Source: Actinophytocola sp044466355
GTDB taxonomy: Bacteria > Actinomycetota > Actinomycetes > Mycobacteriales > Pseudonocardiaceae
DNA length: 64,000 nt
NCBI RefSeq assembly: GCF_044466355.1
Contig: NZ_JBITMQ010000007.1
Coordinates: 186,001 to 250,000 of the forward strand
Direction of reading: 5' to 3'
The notes below the pieces were generated by a model, which was not told the origin of the DNA, did no database searches, and worked only from the letters and a program-made list of their open reading frames with translations. Within the stretch, counting starts at the first letter, position 1; the number at the start of each line of letters is the position of its first letter. The translations under genes and the position numbers were made by a program. Of the stretch, positions 48,032 to 55,410 are shown piece by piece.

Positions 48032-48232
48032 TTATGCGGACAGGTGCTCCCGCACGCTGCGTGGCCGCATGTCCGTCCACACGCGCTCGATGTGCTCGAG
48101 GCAGAGCGACCGTTCCCCTTCGGTGCCCTCCGCGTGCCATCCCCCCGGTAACCCCTGATCACCGGGCCAGATGGAGTACTGCTCCTCGTCGTTGACCACC
48201 ACCCGGTAACGGCGGCCGTCGACATCGCTCAT
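48032..48232 (-). CDS. MbtH-like protein
   Basis: The 66-residue protein has the full MbtH signature in order: NDEEQYSIWPGDQGLPGGW, then CLEHIERVWTDMRPRSVREHL. The three structural tryptophans are present. MbtH proteins bind adenylation domains and are needed for their folding or activity. It lies 279 bp upstream of the NRPS on the same strand, with AAAGG before the ATG at 48232. It is the obvious partner of that enzyme. Confidence 0.95.
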   Translation of the reverse strand: MSDVDGRRYRVVVNDEEQYSIWPGDQGLPGGWHAEGTEGERSLCLEHIERVWTDMRPRSVREHLSA

Positions 48233-48421
48233 GTCCCACGCCTTTCCTGCCAAGCCCTCTCGTCGCATGACGGTACCGGCGAGGTCACATGGGCGAATCG
48301 TCCGAACGGACCCAACCGACCGTCCGAGCTGGACCATCGCGGCATTCTGATCACGCACGGGAATCGCCTGGATACAGGCTGATTAAAGTGGGGGGAATTC
48401 GAGTGGGATTTGTCCGGAGAA

Positions 48422-48853
48422 TTAGCAGGGCTGCGTCAGTGGCCAGAACATCGTCACGGTGGTGCCCGCGGTCGTCGGCGTGATCGTCGACGTCGCCGTG
48501 AGGCCCTGGATCAGCGGTAACCCGCGGCCGCGCAGCCCGTTGCTCGGCTGCGGCGGCTGCCACCGCCCGTAGTCGGTGACGGTGATGACCACGCGGTGTT
48601 GTGCTTCGTCGACCTCGCCGCGCAGGTCCAGCAGGCCCTGGGTCTGGTCGCGGTAGGCGTGTTCGACGGAGTTGGCCATGGCTTCGTAGCTGGCGAGCAC
48701 CAGGGCCTCGGCGTCCTCGTCGGACAGGCCGACACGCGCCGCCCACTGGGCCAGCGCGTGCCGGAGGACGGCGAGGCGGGTGGCCACCGCGGGCACCCGG
48801 AAGTGCAGGTCCTCCGTGGGGAGGTTGTCGAGATTCTGTTGCCCCAGGTTCAC
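48422..48853 (-). CDS. Anti-sigma-type ATP-binding kinase (HATPase_c, RsbW-like)
   Basis: The 143-residue protein is a GHKL ATPase of the SpoIIAB/RsbW type. The N box is in LVLASYEAMANSVEHAY, the G1-like motif in VTDYGRWQPP and the G2 box in GLRGRGLPLIQGL. I start it at GTG 48853 because GGAGG lies 8 nt upstream; a longer frame opens at 48871. Such proteins either bind sigma factors or phosphorylate STAS antagonists. The STAS gene precedes it by 68 bp on the same strand, so the two form a partner-switch pair. No sigma factor gene is adjacent. Confidence 0.88.
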   Translation of the reverse strand: MNLGQQNLDNLPTEDLHFRVPAVATRLAVLRHALAQWAARVGLSDEDAEALVLASYEAMANSVEHAYRDQTQGLLDLRGEVDEAQHRVVITVTDYGRWQPPQPSNGLRGRGLPLIQGLTATSTITPTTAGTTVTMFWPLTQPC

Positions 48854-48919
48854 GGCCGAAGCCTCCAACATTTAGCGTTCCGGTCGCTCGCGCCGCCGAG
48901 CGACCGGAGCGAATCGCCC

Positions 48920-49306
48920 TCAGTCGGCGGCGAGTGCTTCGTCGCGCGTGGGGTAGATCGAGATCTCGTCGGTCATCCCAGTCAACTCCATGGGGCGGAA
49001 CGTGGCGCTCCCGGTAGCGACAATCCGGAAGCGCAGATTGCCTTTGGCCTGCTGATGGCACCCGATGAGCACCGCCATGCCCGCCGACGCGAGGAAGTCC
49101 ACCTGACTCAGGTCGACCACAAGCGTCTCCGGTCGCTGCTCCATGGCAGCGTTGATCGAATCGCCCAGCTGGGGGGCGGTGGCCAGGTCGATCTCTCCGG
49201 CCACGTTGAGCACGACGGCCTCGCCATGGGGCTCCACCAGGACGGACAGTCCAGGTGCGGCGGGCTTGCTCTGGTCAGCGTCTCGGAATGGCTCTGAACT
49301 CACCAC
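48920..49306 (-). CDS. STAS-domain anti-sigma factor antagonist
   Basis: The 128-residue protein has the SpoIIAA/BldG-like STAS fold: VVLNVAGEIDLATAPQLGDSINAAME, LVVDLSQVDFLASAGMAVLIGCHQQA with the phosphorylatable serine in FLASAGM, and a C-terminal SATFRPMELTGMTDEISIYPTRDEAL. Two consecutive GTG codons (49306, 49303) are possible starts; the leader has only a weak GGATG. It pairs with the RsbW-like kinase encoded immediately downstream. Confidence 0.9.
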   Translation of the reverse strand: MVSSEPFRDADQSKPAAPGLSVLVEPHGEAVVLNVAGEIDLATAPQLGDSINAAMEQRPETLVVDLSQVDFLASAGMAVLIGCHQQAKGNLRFRIVATGSATFRPMELTGMTDEISIYPTRDEALAAD

Positions 49307-49527
49307 GCCATCATCCAATACGTCACAAGGCCACGCGTGGCCCCCGCTCTCACCGTCACACAGGACTGGAAGCCCTCTGTGTCCACCCGGCCCTCCTGTC
49401 AGCTCACGACTCACCGCCGTCGGTCTCGACCGGCGCGTCGAGCCTGGATAGCCCCAGCGGGCGATGTTCAAACATCCGCCGAGAAAAACGCGTTGAACAG
49501 CGCAAACGCGGCCACGCATGACCACGG

Positions 49528-49579
49528 CCCGCAAGGGTAATCGCCGCGGTATGCCCGCAAGGGTAATCGCCGCGGTATG
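49528..49579 (+). repeat. Perfect 26-bp tandem duplication ending at an SDR start codon
   Basis: The 26-bp unit at 49528-49553 is repeated without change at 49554-49579. Each copy ends in ATG. The second ATG is the SDR start. The first ATG opens a nine-codon ORF (MPARVIAAV) whose TGA overlaps the SDR ATG as ATGA, so the duplication creates a leader peptide that could be translationally coupled. Confidence 0.85.
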
Positions 49580-50380
49580 ACTGAACTGAACGAGCGCCCG
49601 CTCGCTGTCGTGACCGGCGCCTCCAGTGGCATCGGTCACGAACTCGCCAACGAGTTGGCCGACCGGGGCCACGACCTGCTGGTGGTGGCGGAGGACGAGG
49701 GGATCACCACGGCCCCGGCCCGACTCGAACGCCCAGGCGCCCAGGTCACCGCCATGCGCGTCGACCTCACGGTGCCCAAGGAGGTCGACGCGTTCGCCAC
49801 CAAGATCCAGTCCCTGAACCGTCCCGTGAGCGTCCTGGCGATCAACGCCGGCGTGGGCGTCAGCGGTGGATTCGTCCAGGACACGTCGTTGGCGGACCAG
49901 TTGGCGGTGGTGGACCTCAACGTGCGGTCCGCGGTTCACCTGGTGAAACTGCTGGTCCCGGACATGGTCGACCGAGCCGGGGGCAGGCTGTTGTTCACGT
50001 CGTCCATCGCCGCGACGTCGCCGGGGCCGTTCCAGGCGGTCTACCACGCGTCGAAGGCGTTCCTGCAGTCGTTCGCGCAGGGGCTGCGTGAGGAGTTGAT
50101 GGGCACGGGGGTGACCGTCACGGCGGTCATGCCGGGGCCGACGGCGACCCGGTTCTTCGAACGCGCGGGCATGACGGACACCAAGCTGGGCGCGGGCCCG
50201 AAGGGCGACGCGGCCGACGTGGCCCGGCAGGCGGTGGAGGCCATGCTGGCGGGCAAGGATCACGTGGTCACGGGATCTCTGCGGAACAAGGCTCAGGCGG
50301 TGGCCGGGAGGGTTCTCCCGGACCGGGTGCTGACGGCCATCCAACGCCGGGTGTCCGCTCCTGGGACGGCCAGGAGGTAG
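49577..50380 (+). CDS. Short-chain dehydrogenase/reductase (SDR)
   Basis: The 267-residue classical SDR has VTGASSGIGHELANELADRG, INAGVGVSGG, the catalytic serine in LLFTSSIAATSP and YHASKAFLQSF as YxxxK. It resembles the YqjQ/DltE-like SDR subgroup (SFAQGLREELMGTGVTVTAVMPGPTATRFFERAGM). The start lies inside a 26-bp tandem duplication with a short upstream ORF. It ends 8 bp before the convergent ABC1-kinase gene. Confidence 0.9.
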   Translation: MTELNERPLAVVTGASSGIGHELANELADRGHDLLVVAEDEGITTAPARLERPGAQVTAMRVDLTVPKEVDAFATKIQSLNRPVSVLAINAGVGVSGGFVQDTSLADQLAVVDLNVRSAVHLVKLLVPDMVDRAGGRLLFTSSIAATSPGPFQAVYHASKAFLQSFAQGLREELMGTGVTVTAVMPGPTATRFFERAGMTDTKLGAGPKGDAADVARQAVEAMLAGKDHVVTGSLRNKAQAVAGRVLPDRVLTAIQRRVSAPGTARR

Positions 50381-50387
50381 CAGGGCG

Positions 50388-52361
50388 TCAGGTTGGCGCG
50401 TTGGAACTGCCGGTGGGCTTGCGTTGTGCGCGGAACACGACGAAGAGGAGGCGGAGGCCCAGCAGCGCGCTGACGACGAGCAGGTTGTAGCCGAATATCT
50501 GGTTCAGCGTCAGCTCCGGGCTCACTCGCGGACCGCCCGTGCTGGTCAGCAGCAGGACGGCCATGACACCGGTCGCCATGCCCGTGAAGGCGAGCAGGAG
50601 TTCGTGCAGCATCGTCGTGACCACCGCGCGGTCGCGTTCGTCCGCGAACAGGCGGATGTTCAGGGACAGACGGCCTTGTTCCAGGGCAGACGTCACCCGG
50701 TCGATGCGGCGGGGAAGCCTGCGCAGCACCGGCAGCAACGACATCAGTTCCTCGGTCGCCGTGCGGCGTAGAGAGTCCGGTCGCAGTTGTTCTCCGATCA
50801 GTTTGTTGGCGAAGGCTCTGGACTCGACCAGGATGTTGAAGCCCGGTGCGAGCAGGCCAAGGGTGCCCTCGACCGTCGCGAGTGCGCGGAACACCGCGGC
50901 GATCGCCGGTGGGATCGACAGGCGGAACTCGGCCACGACACGGAACAGGTCCGTGAACATGTCCAGGTCCGGCGCCTGGCCGTGGGACAGGTGCTTGGCC
51001 ATCAACGCGCCCAGCGCGCGTTCGAGACGCTGCTCGTCGATCTCGTCCGGGCGATCGACGATCTCCAGCAGACCGTCTCGCAGGCCGGCCGGGTCGCCTC
51101 GGTCGATCGCGGCCAGCAGGTTGCGCAGCCCGCCGCGCAGCGTGGCGTCCAGGCGCCCCACCGAGCCGAAGTCGAGCAGGCCCAGCTTGCCGTCGGCCAA
51201 CAGCAGCACGTTGCCCGGGTGTGGGTCGGCGTGGAACACGCCGTGCAGCAGTACTTGTCGCAACACGCATTCCAGCAGCGTTCGTGCCAGTTCGTCGCGG
51301 CGGGCGTTGTCCACGGTGCCGATCGCCGAACGAACCGGGGCGCCGTCCAGGCGGCGCATCACGAGGACGCGTTCGCTCGACAGGTCACCGTGGACGGTCG
51401 GCAGTGCGATCTCACCGTCATTGCCGACCGCGCTCACCGCGGCGATGTTGCGTGCCTCGACGCGGAAGTCGAGTTCCTCGGTGAGTGCGGCGGCGAAACC
51501 GTCGGCGAGATCGACCACGCCGAGCGACCGTGCCCACGACGCCCGCAGGTCCAGTGACCGCGCGACCCGGTAGACGATGTCGAGGTCCCGTTCCACCACC
51601 CGGTCGATGTCCGGGCGGCGCACCTTCACCACCACGTCCTCGCCGCTGTGCAGCCGTGCCCGGTACACCTGGGCGACGGACGCCGCCGCCAGTGGTTCCC
51701 GGTCGAACTCCGCGAACACCTCCGTCACCGGACGACCCAGTTCCTCCTCCAGGTCCCGCTCCACCCGCTCGAACGGCACCGGTGCCACCTGGTCCTGCAG
51801 CCTGCTCAGCTCGTCGATGAACGCGGGCGGCAACAGATCCGGCCGCGTCGACAGCACCTGGCCCAGCTTCACGAACGTGACCCCGGCGTCCTCCAACGCC
51901 CGGCGCAACGATCGCGCCAGCACCGCGTGGCGCGTGCCGGCCTCCGCGCGCCTGCCGCCCAGGTACGGCCCGATGCCGTGCTTCACCGCGATCCTGCTGA
52001 CCTGCGAGTACCTCCGCGCGCGAGCCATCCGGCGCCGGATCGAGCGCAGCCTTCCGACGAACCCCAGCCCGCCACCGCTGGGAAGCGCCATCTCGGCGAG
52101 GAACAGGAACGTCAGCGTGGCGAGGAACGCGCAGCCCGCGATCGGGATGAGCAGGCCCACGAACAGGCTCGGCGTCTGGTGGACGTTCGGGAACAACCAG
52201 CCCGTGAGCTGACCGGCCACGTACCAGCCCAGTACGGCGCCGATCAGCGCCCGCACTGTCCTGATGCGCACCCCGAGGACCCGCCGTGACGCCACGACCA
52301 GCGGCCACAGCATCAGCAGGTAGACCGGGAGGGACAGCAACGTGAGAAGCAAGGAGGGCAT
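50388..52361 (-). CDS. ABC1/UbiB-family atypical kinase with membrane segments
   Basis: The 657-residue protein contains the UbiB/AarF kinase-like core. The family-specific KxGQ motif is in FVKLGQVLSTRPDLLP, the alanine-rich loop in LAAASVAQVYRARL, the lysine in VVVKVRRPDI, the catalytic segment in HADPHPGNVLL and the metal-binding DFG in LLDFGSVG. About 100 extra N-terminal residues form three membrane helices and two more helices lie at the C terminus, so it is membrane bound. UbiB proteins support quinone or lipid metabolism by ATP-dependent extraction of lipids. It stands alone. Confidence 0.92.
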   Translation of the reverse strand: MPSLLLTLLSLPVYLLMLWPLVVASRRVLGVRIRTVRALIGAVLGWYVAGQLTGWLFPNVHQTPSLFVGLLIPIAGCAFLATLTFLFLAEMALPSGGGLGFVGRLRSIRRRMARARRYSQVSRIAVKHGIGPYLGGRRAEAGTRHAVLARSLRRALEDAGVTFVKLGQVLSTRPDLLPPAFIDELSRLQDQVAPVPFERVERDLEEELGRPVTEVFAEFDREPLAAASVAQVYRARLHSGEDVVVKVRRPDIDRVVERDLDIVYRVARSLDLRASWARSLGVVDLADGFAAALTEELDFRVEARNIAAVSAVGNDGEIALPTVHGDLSSERVLVMRRLDGAPVRSAIGTVDNARRDELARTLLECVLRQVLLHGVFHADPHPGNVLLLADGKLGLLDFGSVGRLDATLRGGLRNLLAAIDRGDPAGLRDGLLEIVDRPDEIDEQRLERALGALMAKHLSHGQAPDLDMFTDLFRVVAEFRLSIPPAIAAVFRALATVEGTLGLLAPGFNILVESRAFANKLIGEQLRPDSLRRTATEELMSLLPVLRRLPRRIDRVTSALEQGRLSLNIRLFADERDRAVVTTMLHELLLAFTGMATGVMAVLLLTSTGGPRVSPELTLNQIFGYNLLVVSALLGLRLLFVVFRAQRKPTGSSNAPT

Positions 52362-52537
52362 GCGGTTCCGAACGTCGGCTGGAGCGGCTGGTCGCCGATG
52401 ATCGAAACACAGTCGACAGGTGGCTCACCGGCGAACGGCAACCGTGTGTCGCAAATGGGTCGTGTGAGGATCACCTCTTCCTGTGGCGGTGGGGACTGGG
52501 GTGTGCGGGCGAACGGCGACGTGGGCGGCGGCGAGGA

Positions 52538-53200
52538 TCAGCGGTTGGCCCTCAGCAGACGCACCACCTCCTCGGCGACCTTCGTGGCGCTGGCCGGGTT
52601 CTGGCCCGTGACCAGACGTTCGGACACCGAGACCTGGGGTTCGAAGTCGGGAGCGCCGACGTGCTTCGCGCCGCGTTCCTCCAGCGCGGACTGCAGAAGG
52701 AACGGCACGACACCCGCCAGCCCGACCGCTTCTTCCTCGGTGTTGGTGAAGGCCGAGACTTCCTTGCCCTCCACGAGATACGTGCCGTCGGTGAGTGTCA
52801 GGTTCACCAGGGCGGACGGGCCGTGGCACACGGCCGCCACGACACCACCGGCCTCGTAGATGTCGCGTCCCAGTCGTGCGAGGCCCTCGTCGTCGGGAAA
52901 GTCCCACATGGTGCCGTGGCCGCCGACGTACAGGATCGCGTCGTAGCCGACGGCGTCGACCTCGGCCGCCCGCCGTGTGGTGCCCAGCGCGGGCAGGTTC
53001 ACGAAGTCGCGTTGGGTTCCGTCGTCGGCGTCGAAGCCGTCCAGCGGTGGTCGGCCACCGCCGACGCTCACCAGGTCGACCGCGAAACCGGCGTTGCGGA
53101 ACACCCGCCACGGATGCGCGGCCTCCGGGACGTAGAAGCCGGTCGTGCGGAGCCCGCCGAGGTCGTCATGGCTGGTCAGAGCGAGAAGGATTGCTTTCAT
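52538..53200 (-). CDS. DJ-1/PfpI-family (type 1 glutamine amidotransferase-like) protein
   Basis: The 220-residue protein has the Hsp31/PfpI fold: ILLALTSHDDLGG at the start, AILYVGGHGTMWDFPDD, and the nucleophile elbow VVAAVCHGPSALVN with the reactive cysteine. A glutamate in RTTGFYVPEAAHPW fits the catalytic environment of Hsp31-like glyoxalase III or chaperone members. The ATG at 53200 begins right at the fold. It is divergent from a LysR gene across 69 bp containing a 14-bp perfect palindrome and is probably its target. Confidence 0.9.
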   Translation of the reverse strand: MKAILLALTSHDDLGGLRTTGFYVPEAAHPWRVFRNAGFAVDLVSVGGGRPPLDGFDADDGTQRDFVNLPALGTTRRAAEVDAVGYDAILYVGGHGTMWDFPDDEGLARLGRDIYEAGGVVAAVCHGPSALVNLTLTDGTYLVEGKEVSAFTNTEEEAVGLAGVVPFLLQSALEERGAKHVGAPDFEPQVSVSERLVTGQNPASATKVAEEVVRLLRANR

Positions 53201-53257
53201 GTGACCAGGATGGCACGCGGGAGACATCGAGAACCAATAGAACTTGTGCGGTGTAAT

Positions 53258-53271
53258 ATCAGAATTCTGAT
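53258..53271. promoter_or_regulatory. Perfect palindrome overlapping the LysR start codon
   Basis: ATCAGAATTCTGAT is a perfect 14-bp palindrome. Its last two bases are the first two of the LysR ATG (53270). A TAATAT -10-like hexamer lies at 53254-53259, giving a very short or leaderless transcript. It is a likely autoregulatory site, also positioned to act on the divergent DJ-1 gene. Confidence 0.55.
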
Positions 53272-54136
53272 GACTTCACTCGACCTGCTCAGGACGTTCC
53301 TCGCCGTGCACCGCGCCGGGTCCGTCACGGCCGCCGCGCAGCTCCTCGACCTGTCCCAGCCCGCCGTCACCGCCCAGCTCAAGACGCTGGAGAAGCAGGT
53401 CGGCAAGCCGCTCTTCCACCGCCATGCCCGCGGCGTGACCACCACCGCGGCCGGTGAGGACCTCGCACGGCGGCTCGCCGGGCCGCTCGACGACCTGACC
53501 GCGGCGTTGGGCGACTTCGTCGGCGGCAAGGTGTCGCTGCACGTCGGTGGGCCCGCCGAGTTCATGACGTTGAAGGCCCTGCCCGCGCTCGTCCAACTAC
53601 CGGACACCGCGCTGCGGGTCACCTTCGGCATGCCGGAGGAGTTGCTCGACCAGCTCGCCAATGGCGGTCTCGACCTGGTGATCACCGGGACCAAGCCACG
53701 CGTGCGGGGCGTTCTGTCCGCCCCTCTCTACGAGGAGGAGCTGACTCTCGTCGCGGCGGATCGCTGGTACTACCCGGACACGACGGGTGTGCTCGGCGAC
53801 GCGCCGTGGGTGGCGTACGCCGAGGACCTGCCGTTGATTCGGCGGTACTGGAAGACGGTGTACAAGACGTTGCCGCCTGGGCGGGCGGTGGTCGTCGTGC
53901 CGGACCTGCGGGCCGTGCTGGCGGCGACCGTGGCGGGCGCGGGCGCGACCGTGCTGCCGAGGTACCTGTGCGAGAACGAGTTGGCGACCGGGGAGCTCCG
54001 TGAGCTGATCATCCGCGGCGAAGGTCGGTTGCCGACCAACACGATCTTCCTGGTGGTCCGGGCGGGCGCCTTCGCCGAGCCGCACATCGCGCGGGCCAGG
54101 GACCGGCTCATGTCCGAGTGCGCCTCGACGTCCTGA
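53270..54136 (+). CDS. LysR-family transcriptional regulator
   Basis: The 288-residue protein has the LysR helix-turn-helix SLDLLRTFLAVHRAGSVTAAAQLLDLSQPAVTAQLKTLEKQVGKPLFHR and an effector domain with LDLVITGTKPRVRGVLSAPLYEEELTLVAA. The ATG at 53270 overlaps a palindrome. The stop codon is inside the left arm of an 18-bp perfect hairpin. Divergent orientation to the DJ-1/PfpI gene is the classical layout for a LysR activator and its target, possibly in oxidative or carbonyl stress; that role is inference. Confidence 0.9.
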   Translation: MTSLDLLRTFLAVHRAGSVTAAAQLLDLSQPAVTAQLKTLEKQVGKPLFHRHARGVTTTAAGEDLARRLAGPLDDLTAALGDFVGGKVSLHVGGPAEFMTLKALPALVQLPDTALRVTFGMPEELLDQLANGGLDLVITGTKPRVRGVLSAPLYEEELTLVAADRWYYPDTTGVLGDAPWVAYAEDLPLIRRYWKTVYKTLPPGRAVVVVPDLRAVLAATVAGAGATVLPRYLCENELATGELRELIIRGEGRLPTNTIFLVVRAGAFAEPHIARARDRLMSECASTS

Positions 54137-54179
54137 AAGCGTCTTTCGGGGCAGTCAACATCCCGAAAGACGCTTTCAG
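54133..54179. terminator. 18-bp perfect hairpin between convergent genes
   Basis: CTGAAAGCGTCTTTCGGG (54133-54150) pairs perfectly with 54162-54179 across an 11-nt loop. The LysR stop codon (54134-54136) is in the left arm. It lies between convergent LysR and propeller-like genes and would stop transcription from both sides. Confidence 0.8.
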
Positions 54180-54196
54180 GGCAGCCGCGAGGGTGG

Positions 54197-55396
54197 TCAC
54201 CACGTGCTGTTGGTGAGGCCCGTGCCGATGGTCACCTCGTCGAAGTCGTCGCCGTCGGCGTCGTCGCTGTGGGTCAGTGTGATCCGCCCGTACGGGTCCA
54301 CGGCCAGGGCGGGCTGGTTCTGCCGTCCCGTGGTGGACGGGTTGGCTCGGATCTGTGGTTGGCGGCCTGCCGACGTACCGTCGGGGTTCAGGCCCTGTAG
54401 GTAGACGTCGTCGCCGAGGGTCCAGTACGCGACCGCATGGCGCTGGTCGTCCAGGCCTACCTGCGGGTCGTTGCCCGGGAGGAACGCCTCCGCCGGGGCC
54501 GCGCCCGTCGCCGTGAACGAGCGGACGCCGATCTGGTCGGTGCCCTGGTGGTCGGTTTCCCAGCCGACCACGAAGTCGCCGTTGAAGTTGGCCGCCACCG
54601 TCGTGTTCCGCTGTTGGCCACCGGTTGCCACGTTGGCCAGGCGTTTGGCGATCTTGGTCGCGCCGCTCGGCGTGAAACTCGCCAGGCCCACGTTGTAGTA
54701 GCCGTTGCCGTCGAGGTCCTCGTCCCACACGACGATCGCGTTGCCCGCGGCGCCCATCGCGACGTCGGGGTGGCGGTTCGTGCCGCCCGCCGCGTGTGCG
54801 CGGATCTCGTACGTCTTCGACGTGATCGACCCGAAACCGGACAGGCGGACCGTCGGCGCCGCGTCGGTCTGCTCGTCCTCGAAGACGACCGCGAACGCGG
54901 AGCCGTCCGGGTCGACCGCCACCTCCGAGTTGGTCTGCTGACCCGCCGCGGTTCCGTTGGCCGTGGCCGTGCCGGTCTGCGTGCCCGCGGCGTCGTAGGT
55001 GTGCACGCGGATCTGGTAGTAGCCGTTGCCGTCCTGGTCGTCGGACCACGTGACCACCGTGGCGCCGTTGTCGCGGACCGCGACGTCGGGCTGGACGTGC
55101 CGCCAGTTCCCCGTGCCGCCGGTGGACACCTTCTTCTCGAACACCGGGGCGCCGTCGCGGTACAGCCGTATGAAGACCTCGGTGTGCACGGTGTCGGTCG
55201 GCGCGGTGGTGTCCCGGTCGTCTTCCCACACCACGGCCGTGTAGCCGGTGCGGGACACCGCGACCGACGAGTTGTCCTGGTCGCCGGTGGTCGTCGTGTT
55301 GACCCTGGCCCACGCGAGCGTGCCGTCCGCGGTCGCGAGCGGAGCGGTCGCCAGGCCGAGCGTGGCGACCAGGGCCGGGATGATGACGCGTCTCAT
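54197..55396 (-). CDS. Secreted repeat protein, probable beta-propeller
   Basis: The 399-residue precursor has a signal peptide (RRVIIPALVATLGLATAPLATADG). At least six repeats follow of about 50-60 residues with a core like DVAVxxxGxxVVxWxDDxDGNGYY. Examples are NSSVAVSRTGYTAVVWEDDRD, QPDVAVRDNGATVVTWSDDQD and HPDVAMGAAGNAIVVWDEDLD. The aspartate-rich DxDGNG segments look like calcium-binding FG-GAP-type loops. No catalytic motif is visible. The ATG at 55396 has GGAG upstream. It starts 14 bp after the PhoD-type gene on the same strand and may be co-expressed as an extracellular binding protein. Confidence 0.78.
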   Translation of the reverse strand: MRRVIIPALVATLGLATAPLATADGTLAWARVNTTTTGDQDNSSVAVSRTGYTAVVWEDDRDTTAPTDTVHTEVFIRLYRDGAPVFEKKVSTGGTGNWRHVQPDVAVRDNGATVVTWSDDQDGNGYYQIRVHTYDAAGTQTGTATANGTAAGQQTNSEVAVDPDGSAFAVVFEDEQTDAAPTVRLSGFGSITSKTYEIRAHAAGGTNRHPDVAMGAAGNAIVVWDEDLDGNGYYNVGLASFTPSGATKIAKRLANVATGGQQRNTTVAANFNGDFVVGWETDHQGTDQIGVRSFTATGAAPAEAFLPGNDPQVGLDDQRHAVAYWTLGDDVYLQGLNPDGTSAGRQPQIRANPSTTGRQNQPALAVDPYGRITLTHSDDADGDDFDEVTIGTGLTNSTW

Positions 55397-55410
55397 CAAC
55401 GCAGCTCCGT

